From Caccousia sp900752115 (GTDB taxonomy: Bacteria > Bacillota > Clostridia > Oscillospirales > Acutalibacteraceae), in the NCBI GenBank assembly GCA_902472225.1, contig CABRNB010000082.1, positions 1 to 13,192 on the forward strand: a stretch of 13,192 nt of DNA. The letters run 5' to 3'. This document shows positions 12,997 to 13,192 of the stretch, piece after piece. Under the pieces are notes generated by a model that was not told where the DNA came from, did no database searches, and was given only the letters and a program-made list of their open reading frames with translations. A program made the position numbers and the translations under genes. The first letter of the stretch is position 1, and every line of letters begins with the position of its first letter.

Positions 12997-13192
12997 ATGC
13001 AACAGGGAGTATTATACTTTGAGGGGCAAACAGAACGTATGGATATCCGTTTTGAGAACAAGGAAATCTATGGCGGCCTGCACTGCGGAACTGCAATGGA
13101 GGTCTTGATAAATGACGAATGGGTACCCACTCGCATAGAGTACGGAAACGACTGGTATCTCGTAGGGGTGCAGAAGGAATCGTTACCCGGAC
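12997..13192 (+). CDS. DUF5348-family protein, 3' end outside window
   Basis: 65 codons are visible from the ATG at 12997, which has a GGGAGGA SD six bases upstream. The visible part is strand-rich: Gly-Val-Leu-Tyr-Phe-Glu-Gly at 4-10, Gly-Gly-Leu-His-Cys-Gly at 26-31, Trp-Val-Pro-Thr-Arg-Ile-Glu at 42-48 and Asp-Trp-Tyr-Leu-Val-Gly at 52-57. This fits the small DUF5348 family, common on Firmicutes integrative elements, with no known activity. Codon use is more A/T-rich than in the chromosomal genes to the left. The frame is open to the window edge. Confidence 0.75.
   Translation, partial: MQQGVLYFEGQTERMDIRFENKEIYGGLHCGTAMEVLINDEWVPTRIEYGNDWYLVGVQKESLPG

Larger units (their letters stand above)
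12796..13192 (+). mobile_element. Left part of a probable integrative element inserted in spoVAC
   Basis: Evidence is the sharp loss of SpoVAC similarity at about 12796, a switch to visibly more A/T-rich sequence, and a DUF5348-type gene, a family found mainly on integrative and conjugative elements of gut Firmicutes. No integrase or second junction is in view, so the element type and exact end are undetermined. The right boundary lies outside the window. Confidence 0.55.

Noticed and set aside
1..13192. tRNA and rRNA genes
   Set aside because: No cloverleaf with TTCGA-type T-arm context or rRNA signature was recognised on either strand; most sequence is covered by genes.

Overview
The window looks like a chromosomal segment of a moderately GC-rich, spore-forming member of the Clostridia, probably near the Oscillospiraceae (Oscillibacter/Flavonifractor-like). 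The grounds are Firmicutes-style AGGAGG ribosome binding sites, a recognisable spoVAC, a DUF1836 regulator beside a DegV protein, DUF4428/TM2/DUF5067-type proteins, and at the right edge the start of what looks like a gut-Firmicutes integrative element. The assignment is by family recognition only; no search was run.

Left two thirds (1-7041, all minus strand, read right to left): a tight seven-gene cluster with no convincing internal terminator. In transcription order it holds a small degenerate receiver-like protein (6658-7041), a secreted Cys/His-repeat surface protein with a C-terminal membrane anchor (5362-6642), a DUF4428 zinc-finger protein (4522-5286), a TM2-domain membrane protein (3774-4436), a large three-part DUF5067 lipoprotein (1834-3762), a second lipoprotein starting at GTG (907-1737), and a double zinc-ribbon protein that runs off the left edge (<1-861). 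Two lipoproteins, an anchored surface protein, a TM2 protein and three proteins with CxxC zinc-finger-like pairs suggest an envelope-associated system of unknown function.

Divergent to it (7262-10493, plus strand): a three-gene signalling operon with an extended -10 promoter. It encodes a multi-pass membrane sensor whose C-terminal kinase region lacks the catalytic motifs, a soluble PAS histidine kinase with an HDDIGH H-box and an ATPase N-box, and a NarL/LuxR response regulator. A simple reading is that the membrane protein senses, the soluble kinase phosphorylates the regulator, and the regulator controls the divergent envelope operon. This is inference from layout. A 13-bp hairpin terminator at 10605-10635 separates this block from the next.

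Next (10656-12203): a degV-family gene on minus, divergent from a DUF1836 regulator on plus. Both have good sigma-A-type promoters. Two copies of AAAACCGTT, 22 bp apart, lie between them. The DUF1836 promoter ends six bases before the first ATG, so the mRNA may be leaderless or may start at an internal ATG with an SD.

Right end (12204-13192): a UUCG-loop terminator, a doubtful small membrane ORF, then spoVAC. The spoVAC SD lies inside the 3' arm of a strong terminator-like hairpin. The SpoVAC reading is lost after residue 109, at about base 12796, and the sequence becomes visibly more A/T-rich. There follow a possible leader peptide, a strong terminator and the start of a DUF5348 gene, which is typical cargo of integrative elements. 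The likely explanation is an element inserted in spoVAC.
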